This document shows, piece after piece, positions 17,519-25,823 of a stretch of DNA of 64,000 nucleotides (within the stretch, counting starts at the first letter, position 1; each line of letters opens with the position of its first letter). This stretch comes from Clostridiaceae bacterium (GTDB lineage: Bacteria; Bacillota; Clostridia; Lachnospirales; Lachnospiraceae): NCBI GenBank assembly GCA_910574345.1, contig CAJSZV010000004.1, forward strand, positions 186,001 to 250,000, given 5' to 3'. The notes beneath the pieces were generated by a model that did no database searches, had not been told where the DNA came from, and saw nothing but the letters and a program-made list of their open reading frames with translations. The translations under genes and the position numbers were made by a program.

Positions 17519-19783
17519 TTATGACAAATTCCCGCAGCACTCAAGAACATACAGGTGGGAAGTAAAGTCTCCCTGGTCCGTTCCCGAATCAGTCTTGATC
17601 ACGCCGGCTGTTCTGGCATAAGTGCCGGTGAACTCCATATCCGTCAGAAATCCCATATTCATCAGTTCATCGCCGCCGTACACTTCTCCCGCCCGGCTGC
17701 ACCGATAAGCCATATGAGGGTCAAGACCTGTGAGAAGAAGTTTCTTAAGCTTTGGATTAGGGGTGGCCAGCACCTTATACCAGCTGACAATGGCCGTCTT
17801 TTTGTCTTTGTCCACCACCATCCAGGCACAGTCGCCGCCGTTTAAGAAGGGATCCTTTAACCGGTAAAAATCTCCGAACTGAATGAGTTTTCTGTATTTT
17901 TTAAAAAATGCAATCTGCTCTTTAATCTCCTTCTGCTCCTCATCCGTCAGTTTGTTGGGATCAAGCTCATAGCCAAAGGCTCCGAAGTAAGCCACATGGC
18001 CCCGGAATTTCAGGCTGGTGGTTCGCCTCAGCTGATGGTTAGGCACTGCCGATACATGGGCGCCTATGGATGAGACGGGATAAGCCATGGTGGTTCCGTA
18101 CTGAATCTTAAGGCGCTCGGCTCCGTCCGTATCGTCGCTTGCCCAGCCCTGAGGCGCGTAATAGAGCATTCCCGCGTCAAACCTGGCGCCGCCGCTGGCG
18201 CAGGACTCGAAAAGGATATGAGGAAATGATGCAGTCAGGCGTTCATACAAGTCATACACTCCCAGAATATAGCGGTGGAAGAATTCCCCCTGCCGTTCCC
18301 CTGAAAGAACACTGCCGTAGGCTTCCGTAATGTTTCGGTTCATATCCCACTTAATGTAGGAAATTCTGGAATGGGTCAGTACCTTTTCCATGTCCTCAAA
18401 GATCCGGTCCACCACGGCCTTGTTGGAATAATCCAGCACATACTGGTTTCTCCCATGAGACATGGAGCGCCCCGGAGTTTTGATGACCCAGTCCTCATGT
18501 TCCTCATAAAGGCAGCTGACTTTGTTGATCATCTCTGGCTCAAACCAGAGACCGAACTTAAGTCCCATGTCCTCCACCTTTTTTGACAGCCCCTCCACGC
18601 CTTCGGGCAGTTTGCCGATATGACTGTACCAGTCTCCCAGAGAACTTCCCGCATCATCCCGCTTTCCGAACCATCCGTCGTCCAGAACAAACAGTTCCAC
18701 TCCAAGTTCCCTGGCTTTTCGGGCTATGTCAAGAAGGGTTTCCTCGTTAAAATCAAAATAAGTGGCTTCCCAGTTATTTAAGAGCACAGGACGTTCTGCA
18801 TTTCTCCATCTGCCCCGGACAAGCCGGTTGTTGAACAGATTGTGGAAATTCTGGCTCATTCCGTTTAACCCGTCAGGAGAATAGACCATGACAGCCTCCG
18901 GCGTCTGGAATTCCTCCCCTTGTTTTAAGACCCATGTGAATCCGAAAGGATGGATTCCCATGGAGATTCTGGCCACCTCATACCGGTCGACCTCCACCTG
19001 TGCCAGGAAATTCCCGCTGTATACCAGGCAGAACCCATAGGCGTCACCCCTGCATTCCGTGGTATGGGGGCGCTTTAATGCCAGGAAGGGATTGTGATCC
19101 GAACTGCTGGCCCCTCTGATGCTGGAGACGGACTGGATTCCCTTTGCCAGTTTCCTTCTGTCGATGTGGCGTTCCCTGGACCAGGCTCCGTCAAGCTGAA
19201 TCATCTCAAAATCGCTGTCATAGAAGTCCACGGACATGGATAAGGCTCTGTTAAGGCGCAGAGTCTGTTCTCCCTTATTGACAAACCTGACGCTTCTGCA
19301 TATGGCGTCATAATCCTCATAGATGGTGTAGGACAAAATCATGTCCATGGAAATCAGAGGATCTTCCAGGAGAATCTCAAGGGTGATCCCGTCCCCCTCC
19401 CCTTCCGTATAGCAGGCGGGAAGGCAGGAAAGCCGTTCCTTTCCGTCGAAGATCCGATGGGATTCGTAGACAAAACCGCAGATTCTGCTTCCGTTCTCCT
19501 GAATGATCTCATAGGCAGGTTCCCTAAAATCCGTGGTTCCGTAGGACGGATATTCCTGGCGGATGGTATCCAGGGAGAACAGGAAATTCTGCTCATACAC
19601 ATAGGCGGTGTGACTCTGGGTCCGCATCTGAATGAAATGCTGGAAAGAATCCCTGTGGGTCAGTCTTTTCCCAAAATAAAGGTGGCCCAATTGTCCGTTC
19701 TCCAGGACACAGAGAATGTAACTGATTCGGTTGTTTTGCAAATGAAATTCTTTTGTTGCTTCATTATAAATGATGTTAGCCAT
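17519..19783 (-). CDS. GH36 alpha-galactosidase
   Basis: 754 residues, a normal length for bacterial GH36. N-terminal beta-sandwich, then the catalytic barrel with the nucleophile Asp in KWDMNRN, the acid/base Asp in ASDDTDG, and the family segments LFVLDDGWFG and LFESCASGGARFD. It hydrolyses terminal alpha-1,6-galactose from melibiose, raffinose and stachyose. No signal peptide, so intracellular after ABC import. ATG 19783 follows AAGGAG at 7 bases. It opens the operon, immediately behind two LacI-type operators. Confidence 0.94.
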   Translation of the reverse strand: MANIIYNEATKEFHLQNNRISYILCVLENGQLGHLYFGKRLTHRDSFQHFIQMRTQSHTAYVYEQNFLFSLDTIRQEYPSYGTTDFREPAYEIIQENGSRICGFVYESHRIFDGKERLSCLPACYTEGEGDGITLEILLEDPLISMDMILSYTIYEDYDAICRSVRFVNKGEQTLRLNRALSMSVDFYDSDFEMIQLDGAWSRERHIDRRKLAKGIQSVSSIRGASSSDHNPFLALKRPHTTECRGDAYGFCLVYSGNFLAQVEVDRYEVARISMGIHPFGFTWVLKQGEEFQTPEAVMVYSPDGLNGMSQNFHNLFNNRLVRGRWRNAERPVLLNNWEATYFDFNEETLLDIARKARELGVELFVLDDGWFGKRDDAGSSLGDWYSHIGKLPEGVEGLSKKVEDMGLKFGLWFEPEMINKVSCLYEEHEDWVIKTPGRSMSHGRNQYVLDYSNKAVVDRIFEDMEKVLTHSRISYIKWDMNRNITEAYGSVLSGERQGEFFHRYILGVYDLYERLTASFPHILFESCASGGARFDAGMLYYAPQGWASDDTDGAERLKIQYGTTMAYPVSSIGAHVSAVPNHQLRRTTSLKFRGHVAYFGAFGYELDPNKLTDEEQKEIKEQIAFFKKYRKLIQFGDFYRLKDPFLNGGDCAWMVVDKDKKTAIVSWYKVLATPNPKLKKLLLTGLDPHMAYRCSRAGEVYGGDELMNMGFLTDMEFTGTYARTAGVIKTDSGTDQGDFTSHLYVLECCGNLS

Positions 19784-19804
19784 GTATTAGCTCCTTTTGT
19801 CTGA

Positions 19805-19820
19805 ATAAACACGCGTTTAA
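19805..19820. promoter_or_regulatory. LacI-type operator O2 before the GH36 gene
   Basis: ATAAACACGCGTTTAA, 14/16 match to the perfect palindrome at 20903-20918. It lies 22 bases upstream of the GH36 start and 20 bp (two turns) from the next copy. Confidence 0.75.
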
Positions 19821-19824
19821 TTTT

Positions 19825-19840
19825 AGGAACGCGCGTTTAT
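19825..19840. promoter_or_regulatory. LacI-type operator O3 before the GH36 gene
   Basis: AGGAACGCGCGTTTAT, 14/16 match to the 20903-20918 palindrome. With the copy at 19805 it forms a tandem pair in the gap between the LacI stop and the GH36 start, probably over the operon promoter. Confidence 0.75.
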
Positions 19841-19877
19841 TCAAATTATTTTTATACCGCCCTGTATTTTTCAGATA

Positions 19878-20891
19878 CTAGGCGGTGTCTCCCGGCTTAA
19901 ATTCTGCCTGGCAGTATAATGTTTTGCTGGATTCCAGCCCCAATGCCGCTTTCACAGCCATATCAGCCATGGTCTTTACGGAAATCTTGATGGATGTGAG
20001 ATAATATCCCACTGTCTCAAAAAACGGGGTATAGTCGCATCCTATGACAGCGATATCCTCTGGTATCCGATATCCTAAATCTTTGGCCGCTCTCATGGCC
20101 GAGATGGCCATGGTGTCATTGGCGGCATAAACTGCTGTCGCCTTTTCATCTCTCAGAAGTTCCAGGGCCAACTTGTAGGCAAGCTCGCTCTCAAAGTTGC
20201 CGTGCCGAATCAAAGATTCGTCCCTGCCCATTCCGGCTTCTTCCATAGCCCTTGCATATCCTTCCAGGCGGTGCCTGGCTGACAGACGGCTGTCCCCGGC
20301 CAGATGGGCCACTCTCTTATGTCCCTGTGCCAGAAGAAAACTGGTGGCTATATATCCGGCTTTTTCGTCCTCGCTGTAAATTCCGGTCACATTGTCAGCC
20401 TCTTTCATGCCTTCTCCCGGATCAATGACCACCATGGAGAATCCTTTGTCGATGAATTGGTTGATGGTGTCCATCTGAAAGTCAAATTCAAACCCTATGA
20501 AAATTCCCGCCGTTACATCCTTGTTGAGAAACATGTTCTCAAGCTTTGAGTAATCGCTTTTGGATGAAACCACGGATACGGAAATCACATATCCGTACTG
20601 GTTGGCAGCACTTACCAGCTCCGCTATCAGGCGCATGAAGAAGGGAGACTCCGAACCCCGCCAGCGCTTCCGCCCTTCATTGTAATCGGAAATGCACAGG
20701 ACAATATTCTTGTTGGCTTTTCCCGTAAGGACTCTGGCCGACGAATGGGGTTCGTATTCATACTTTTCAATGATCTCCATGATTTTTTTTCTGGTCTCAT
20801 CCGGCACATTGGGATAATTGTTGATAACCCTTGATACGGTGCTTCTGGATACATGAGCCAGTTTGGCAATTTCTTCACTGGTAATTTTCAT
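19878..20891 (-). CDS. LacI-family repressor of the alpha-galactoside operon
   Basis: 337 residues: LacI DNA-binding head (ITSEEIAKLAHVSRSTVSRV, hinge around LTGKANKN) and a periplasmic-binding-like sugar sensor with AVYAANDTMAISAM and the closing DIAVIGCD. ATG 20891. It precedes the GH36-ABC-GH4 operon, and three copies of one palindrome, one before itself and two before GH36, indicate repression of the operon and autoregulation, relieved by an alpha-galactoside. Confidence 0.92.
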   Translation of the reverse strand: MKITSEEIAKLAHVSRSTVSRVINNYPNVPDETRKKIMEIIEKYEYEPHSSARVLTGKANKNIVLCISDYNEGRKRWRGSESPFFMRLIAELVSAANQYGYVISVSVVSSKSDYSKLENMFLNKDVTAGIFIGFEFDFQMDTINQFIDKGFSMVVIDPGEGMKEADNVTGIYSEDEKAGYIATSFLLAQGHKRVAHLAGDSRLSARHRLEGYARAMEEAGMGRDESLIRHGNFESELAYKLALELLRDEKATAVYAANDTMAISAMRAAKDLGYRIPEDIAVIGCDYTPFFETVGYYLTSIKISVKTMADMAVKAALGLESSKTLYCQAEFKPGDTA

Positions 20892-20902
20892 ATGGTTTCC
20901 TC

Positions 20903-20918
20903 ATAAACGCGCGTTTAT
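20903..20918. promoter_or_regulatory. LacI-type operator O1, perfect palindrome
   Basis: ATAAACGCGCGTTTAT is a perfect 16-bp palindrome with the central CG step typical of LacI-family sites. It ends 11 bases before the LacI-family start codon, so it would give autorepression. Two near-copies lie at 19805 and 19825. Confidence 0.8.
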
Positions 20919-21057
20919 TTATATAGATCATAACACAGGGTTTTTAATTTGTAAAGTATTTTGTGTATTTTTTCTAAATATTTTAAATCCGCACATCTGC
21001 TTTTATCCTTTTTTTCTTATATAAAATGCACAATCCGGGTATGGCCTTATGGAAAGA

Positions 21058-21092
21058 GCGCCTTTCAAAGACCTGAATTCTTTCAAAGGCGC
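21058..21092 (-). terminator. Hairpin after trkH, possible terminator
   Basis: GCGCCTTTCAAAG (21058-21070) faces CTTTCAAAGGCGC (21080-21092), a 13-bp stem with one internal C-C mismatch. It lies 22 bases beyond the trkH stop codon. The tract after it on the minus strand is only TCTTTCC, so termination may be partial. Confidence 0.5.
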
Positions 21093-21114
21093 CATTCCCA
21101 TAGGGCAGTTCTTT

Positions 21115-22563
21115 CTACCAACCCTTTTGCCAGGTAGATGGAGAAAAGAGAATCAGCATGGGAAAGATCTCCAGCCGCCCTGCCAGCATATCAAACATGA
21201 GTACATATTTGGACAAAACGGACAATTCCGAGAAATTACATGCCGGTCCCACTGCTCCCAGGCCGGGTCCGATGTTGTTGAACGTGGCCGCCACAGCCGT
21301 GAAGGTGGAATTAAAATCAAAATTATCCAGGCTGACGATCAAAACGGAGACGGCAAAGATAAAAAAGTAAGCGATGAAATAATTGTTCACCGATCGCATA
21401 ACGCCGGAATCCAGGGCTTTCTTTTCCAGCTTCAGTACCTTTACGCTTCTGGGATGAATCAGGGCGGAAAGTTCGTTCTTCAAGGATTTCAGCCAGATGA
21501 GAATTCTCGATACCTTCATGCCGCCGCCGGTGCTGCCTGCGCATGCGCCGATAAACATAAGCCCCACAAGGATCGTCTTGGAAAACTGGGGCCACACATC
21601 AAAGTCCACCGTGGAAAAACCTGTGGTGGTGATAATGGAGGCCACCTGAAAAGCCGCGTGATGAAAAGCGTCAAAGAGGCTTTCAAAGGAGCCGCGGATA
21701 TTGAGGGTGATTAAGAGTATGGACGCCCCTATGACAGCCAGGTAGGCTCTTGCCTCCTCGCAGGAAAAGGCATCTTTAAACTGCCTCACCAGAAGCAGAT
21801 AGTATACATTGAAATTGACTCCAAAGAGAATCATGAATACTGTGACAACACCCTGAAGATAGTAGCTGTCATAGTAGGCAATGCTGCTGTTCTTGATTCC
21901 GAAGCCTCCTGTGCCTGCAGTGCCGAAGCTGGTGGCCAGGGAGTCAAAAAGGGGCATTCCGCCTAAGAGCAGCAAAAAAATCTGCACCACGGTCATGGCC
22001 AGATAGATTCCGTACAGGATCTTGGCTGTGGTTTTCACCTTGGGAGCCAGTTTCCCCACGGAGGGGCCGGGGCTTTCCGCTCTCATGATATGCATGGTGT
22101 ACCCTCCCCCGGCCAGAGGCAGAATGGCCAGGATAAAGACAAGAACTCCCATCCCCCCTACCCAGTGGGTAAAGCTTCTCCACATGAGCATAGACGGCGA
22201 CAGTCCTTCCACGTTGGTCAGAATACTGGCTCCTGTGGTGGTAAATCCGGAGATGGTCTCAAACATGGCATCAGTCATAGAGGGGATCTGTCCGCTGATG
22301 CGAAAGGGCAGGGCGCCGAAAAAACTTAAGACCACCCAGATTAAGGCCACTGCCACAAATCCTTCTTTGGCGTAAAAGACCATGTTGGCCGGACGTTTGT
22401 GAGTGGTAAGCCAGCCGATGACCATGCACAGCGCCATAACCCCAAGAAAGGAAAGGAGCTGCCCGTCCCCGTACAGAAGGGATACCATACAGGGAAGTAC
22501 CATAAGCAAAGCTTCAATATTCAGTACCCAGCCTAAAAAATAGAATATAATCTTGATGTTCAT
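21115..22563 (-). CDS. trkH: Trk/Ktr potassium uptake channel subunit TrkH
   Basis: 482 residues with four membrane-pore-membrane repeats. The selectivity-filter turns are visible as SGFTTTGAS, TAGTGGFG, ITTTGFSTVD and NIGPGLGAVGP. It conducts K+ (or Na+) into the cell with the TrkA nucleotide-binding ring. The start at ATG 22563 lies 14 bases after the TrkA stop, so the two form one unit. Confidence 0.92.
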   Translation of the reverse strand: MNIKIIFYFLGWVLNIEALLMVLPCMVSLLYGDGQLLSFLGVMALCMVIGWLTTHKRPANMVFYAKEGFVAVALIWVVLSFFGALPFRISGQIPSMTDAMFETISGFTTTGASILTNVEGLSPSMLMWRSFTHWVGGMGVLVFILAILPLAGGGYTMHIMRAESPGPSVGKLAPKVKTTAKILYGIYLAMTVVQIFLLLLGGMPLFDSLATSFGTAGTGGFGIKNSSIAYYDSYYLQGVVTVFMILFGVNFNVYYLLLVRQFKDAFSCEEARAYLAVIGASILLITLNIRGSFESLFDAFHHAAFQVASIITTTGFSTVDFDVWPQFSKTILVGLMFIGACAGSTGGGMKVSRILIWLKSLKNELSALIHPRSVKVLKLEKKALDSGVMRSVNNYFIAYFFIFAVSVLIVSLDNFDFNSTFTAVAATFNNIGPGLGAVGPACNFSELSVLSKYVLMFDMLAGRLEIFPMLILFSPSTWQKGW

Positions 22564-22577
22564 AATTCTTCTCTTTT

Positions 22578-23933
22578 CTATCTTAAGATGTCTTTCAGAT
22601 CCTTCAGCCCCGTATTGGTGGTGACGATGATTACCGTATCTCCCACTTCTATGGTATCCTTGCCTCGGGGTGTGATAATTTTTCCGTTGCGGTTAATGCA
22701 GGCCACCAAAAGATTGGCCTTAAAGGACAGCTTTTCCAGGGGAATCCCCACCATGGGCGCATCCTCTCCCACTCTGAATTCCAAAGCCTCCGCCTTGTCC
22801 GCCACGATCTTATATAAGGTCTCCACATTGCTTCCGAGGGAGTTCTGCATAGCCCGGACATATTGGAGAATGGTGTCGGCCGTAATCAGTTTCGGATAAA
22901 TGACACTTCCCAGATTCATGCCGTCGACCACCCCTTCAAAGGTGGTCCGGTTTACTTTGGTGATCAGCTTTGCCTTTGACTGGGTGCCGGCAAAGAGGGA
23001 AAGAATCATATTTTCCTCGTCAAACCCGGTAAGAGCCGCAAAGGCTTCTGTCTGGCGGATGCCCTCCTCCATAAGCAGCTGCTGGTCAGAACCGTCTCCA
23101 TGGATTACCATAACGCCCGGAAGCTCTTCGCTGAGTTTCCGGCAGCGCTTCAGATCCTGCTCCACGATCTTAAGCTTAATGGGAGAATCCTCAAGCATTT
23201 TGGCCAGATAGTATGTAATCCTGCCGCCTCCCACTAAAATGGCGTTTTTGACACTGTTGTTCTCGATGCCCACTTCCTTGAAGAACCGCATAGCCTTTGC
23301 GGGGGAGGCGATAAAGGAAACCTTGTCCCCGGCCTTTAACTGAAAATTACCGTTGGGTATGACCACATCGTTGCCCCGCTCCACAGCGCAGATGAGAACG
23401 CTTAACTTCAGCTTGGAGGACACCTCCCACACCTTTAAGTCGTGAAGAACAGACCCTTCCGGTATCTGGAATTTCATGATCTCCACCCGGCCTTTGGCAA
23501 AGGTATCAATCTTTATGGCCGAGGGAAATTTAAGGAGCCTGGATATCTCTCTGGCCGCAGCCAGATCGGGATTAATGGCCAGGGAAAGATTCATCTCCTC
23601 CCGGATAAAATTAATCTCCGCCGCATATTCCGGATTCCTGATCCTGGCTATGGTATGGCAGTTGCCGGCTTTTTTGGCGATGAGACAGCAGAGCATATTC
23701 AGCTCGTCGGAGTTGGTGGTTGCAATCAGCAAATCCGAATCATGGATTCCGGCTTCCATCTGAACGGCATAGACGGCTCCGTTTCCCGCCACCCCCATAA
23801 CATCAATACTGTTGGTGACCTTTTCCAGAGCCTGGGCATCCTGATCAATCAGTGTGATATCATGGTTTTCTTTGTTCAGCTGCTCCGCCAGAGTGGTTCC
23901 GACTTTTCCGCAGCCAACAATGATTATCTTCAT
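22578..23933 (-). CDS. trkA: Trk system potassium regulator TrkA
   Basis: 451 residues arranged as two RCK halves, each with an NAD-binding TrkA-N domain (MKIIIVGCGKVGTTLAEQL and ILVGGGRITYYLAKML) and a TrkA-C domain. It forms the cytosolic gating ring of TrkH. The start ATG 23933 overlaps the RNase G stop as ATGA and has AAGGAG 10 bases upstream, so it is translationally coupled to rng. Confidence 0.93.
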   Translation of the reverse strand: MKIIIVGCGKVGTTLAEQLNKENHDITLIDQDAQALEKVTNSIDVMGVAGNGAVYAVQMEAGIHDSDLLIATTNSDELNMLCCLIAKKAGNCHTIARIRNPEYAAEINFIREEMNLSLAINPDLAAAREISRLLKFPSAIKIDTFAKGRVEIMKFQIPEGSVLHDLKVWEVSSKLKLSVLICAVERGNDVVIPNGNFQLKAGDKVSFIASPAKAMRFFKEVGIENNSVKNAILVGGGRITYYLAKMLEDSPIKLKIVEQDLKRCRKLSEELPGVMVIHGDGSDQQLLMEEGIRQTEAFAALTGFDEENMILSLFAGTQSKAKLITKVNRTTFEGVVDGMNLGSVIYPKLITADTILQYVRAMQNSLGSNVETLYKIVADKAEALEFRVGEDAPMVGIPLEKLSFKANLLVACINRNGKIITPRGKDTIEVGDTVIIVTTNTGLKDLKDILR

Positions 23934-25138
23934 TTTTTATGCTCTCCTTTTTCAACCTGTTCCCAAAATGGTTTTCGTATTTTTTTTCTGGTTATTTCCA
24001 CAAGGCCCAGTTTGGTCATGTCCACCACCGTAGTCTTCACCGGGTCTTTTCTACAGCAAAGAGTCAGGACTTCCATGAGTTCGTCCTGATCTTCTTTTGA
24101 TTCCATATCGATAAAATCAACGATGATAATGCCGGAAAGATTCCTTAAGCGCAGCTCATAGGCGACTTCCCTTGCAGCCTCCAGATTAATTTTTCGTATG
24201 GTGTCTCTTAGATTTTTCTTTCCTGTGCATTTGCCGCTGTTTACATCAATAACCGTCATGGCTTCCGTAGGTTCAATGACCAGATATCCGCCGGACTTTA
24301 ACCACACCCGTTTTTGGAGGGCACTGTCCATGACTTTTTCCAGGGAATAGAGTTTGGACAGAGACAGAAGGGGATCTTCGTAGAGCCGCACTCTGTCCAT
24401 GCCGCCGAGCTGGTGAACTCTTAAATACTCTTTGATCTCCTGATATATGGTCTTGTCATCAGTGACAATCTCCTCCATAAATTCTTCGTAGGTGTCTCTG
24501 AGACTGCCGATATAGGCGGGAGGCGCCTCATAAAGGAGCTGAAAGCAGGTGCGGTATGGCGCCTGAGCCAGAATCCGTTCATACTCTTCTCTTAAGTCCC
24601 TTAATTCTCTGAGGATTTCCCTGGATTCTGCATTCTGGGCATTGGTTCTGACAATGATCCCAAAGTCATCCTCTTTTTCTTCTTCCAGAAGACTGCGGAT
24701 ATTCTGTTTCCATGGTCCGTCTGTGATTTTGGAAGAAAATCCGATCCGGCATCTTCCCGCCGTAATCACGCAGAACCGTCCTGTCAAACTGATGCAGCCA
24801 GTGACCACCGGGTCTTTTGTCTTTACCGCGTCCCGGCTTACCTGGATGATGATCTCATCTCCTGAGCGAAGGGGCCTGTTCTCCCCTGCATCCCTGACAA
24901 AGAGATGACGTCTGTTCTCCGTCAGGCTGTAATAGGCAGTCCGTCCGCCGCCTAAGTCTATAAAAGCCGCATCAATATTCCTGGCAATATTTTTTACTTT
25001 TCCTATATAAATGTTTCCCAGAATGGACTGTGATTCTTCTTCCATATTCATCTGCACAATCCGGGAGTCCTTTGCTATGGCAGTAAGAATGCCCTTGTCC
25101 ATTCTGGTTATGATGATCTTATTCAATGTCTTCTCCAT
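23930..25138 (-). CDS. rng: Ribonuclease E/G family endoribonuclease, short form
   Basis: 402 residues. An S1 RNA-binding domain is present at about 38-115 (GNIYIGKVKNIARNIDAAFI), followed by the RNase H-like and DNase I-like core with the catalytic Asp in VIDVNSGK and in IVDFIDM. The protein stops just after ITRKKIRKPF, so the CPxC zinc-link and small C-terminal domain that tetramerise the E. coli enzyme are absent. The start ATG 25138 lies inside the upstream DUF2344 gene (20-bp overlap), and the stop overlaps trkA. In many relatives rng leads into rplU; here trkA follows. Confidence 0.9.
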   Translation of the reverse strand: MEKTLNKIIITRMDKGILTAIAKDSRIVQMNMEEESQSILGNIYIGKVKNIARNIDAAFIDLGGGRTAYYSLTENRRHLFVRDAGENRPLRSGDEIIIQVSRDAVKTKDPVVTGCISLTGRFCVITAGRCRIGFSSKITDGPWKQNIRSLLEEEKEDDFGIIVRTNAQNAESREILRELRDLREEYERILAQAPYRTCFQLLYEAPPAYIGSLRDTYEEFMEEIVTDDKTIYQEIKEYLRVHQLGGMDRVRLYEDPLLSLSKLYSLEKVMDSALQKRVWLKSGGYLVIEPTEAMTVIDVNSGKCTGKKNLRDTIRKINLEAAREVAYELRLRNLSGIIIVDFIDMESKEDQDELMEVLTLCCRKDPVKTTVVDMTKLGLVEITRKKIRKPFWEQVEKGEHKK

Positions 25139-25823
25139 ATTGCTCCAGGGGAATCAATCTGCCTTCGGCGCCGTCCCGGCCATAGACTTCTTCCCTCTGT
25201 ATTTGAAAGGTAAATCCGGGGTATTCCCATCCCTGGCCCTCATAGAACGATTCCATGACAAGCTCCGGCTTGATGTTGTCTGTGCTGCCTGTGGACACCT
25301 TCATGAAGACGGCGTCCCCTTTGCGGGCAAGATCATAGATGAGAGGCTTTAGGTCCATATCCTTTTGTCCCTTCTTGGTCTTTTTGACAATCAAAATCTG
25401 GTTCTGATCATAAAATCCACGAAGTTTTTCAAAAAAACCGTCCAAATCCTCCGGTTTATACCTTTCCCTGAATGTGAGGGTATAGTCTGCAGCGGCCACA
25501 ATGGACATGGCGTTCTTGCTGGAATCCTCCAGTTTTTTGTAGCTTAGGACCCGGATCTCATCTACCATAACCTGATTAAGCCTATTCGTCATGACTGCAG
25601 AGCTTTCTGTCTCTGTGACTTCGATATCCAGATATTCTCCGTTGCTGGTGATTCCCACTCCGAGAGGGGCTGCAAAGGACATGATCTGATGAGGGCTGAA
25701 GCCCTCGCTGTAGCGGATCTTCACGTCAGCCCGGCGCATGACCTTTTGAAAATACCGCATCATATCCAGATGACCGATAAATTTCATGGAGCCCTGCTTT
25801 AAAAATTTAATTCTTATCTTCAT
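25119..25823 (-). CDS. TIGR03936-type (DUF2344) radical SAM-associated protein
   Basis: 234 residues. The N-terminus MKIRIKFLKQGSMKFIGHLD and the segment YSEGFSPHQIMSFAAPLGVG are hallmarks of DUF2344. These small proteins almost always sit beside a B12-binding radical SAM protein and next to RNase G and L21 genes; the biochemical role is not established. ATG 25823 follows GGAGGAGG at 8 bases and lies within the end of the radical SAM gene (17-bp overlap), indicating coupling. Confidence 0.88.
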   Translation of the reverse strand: MKIRIKFLKQGSMKFIGHLDMMRYFQKVMRRADVKIRYSEGFSPHQIMSFAAPLGVGITSNGEYLDIEVTETESSAVMTNRLNQVMVDEIRVLSYKKLEDSSKNAMSIVAAADYTLTFRERYKPEDLDGFFEKLRGFYDQNQILIVKKTKKGQKDMDLKPLIYDLARKGDAVFMKVSTGSTDNIKPELVMESFYEGQGWEYPGFTFQIQREEVYGRDGAEGRLIPLEQYGEDIE

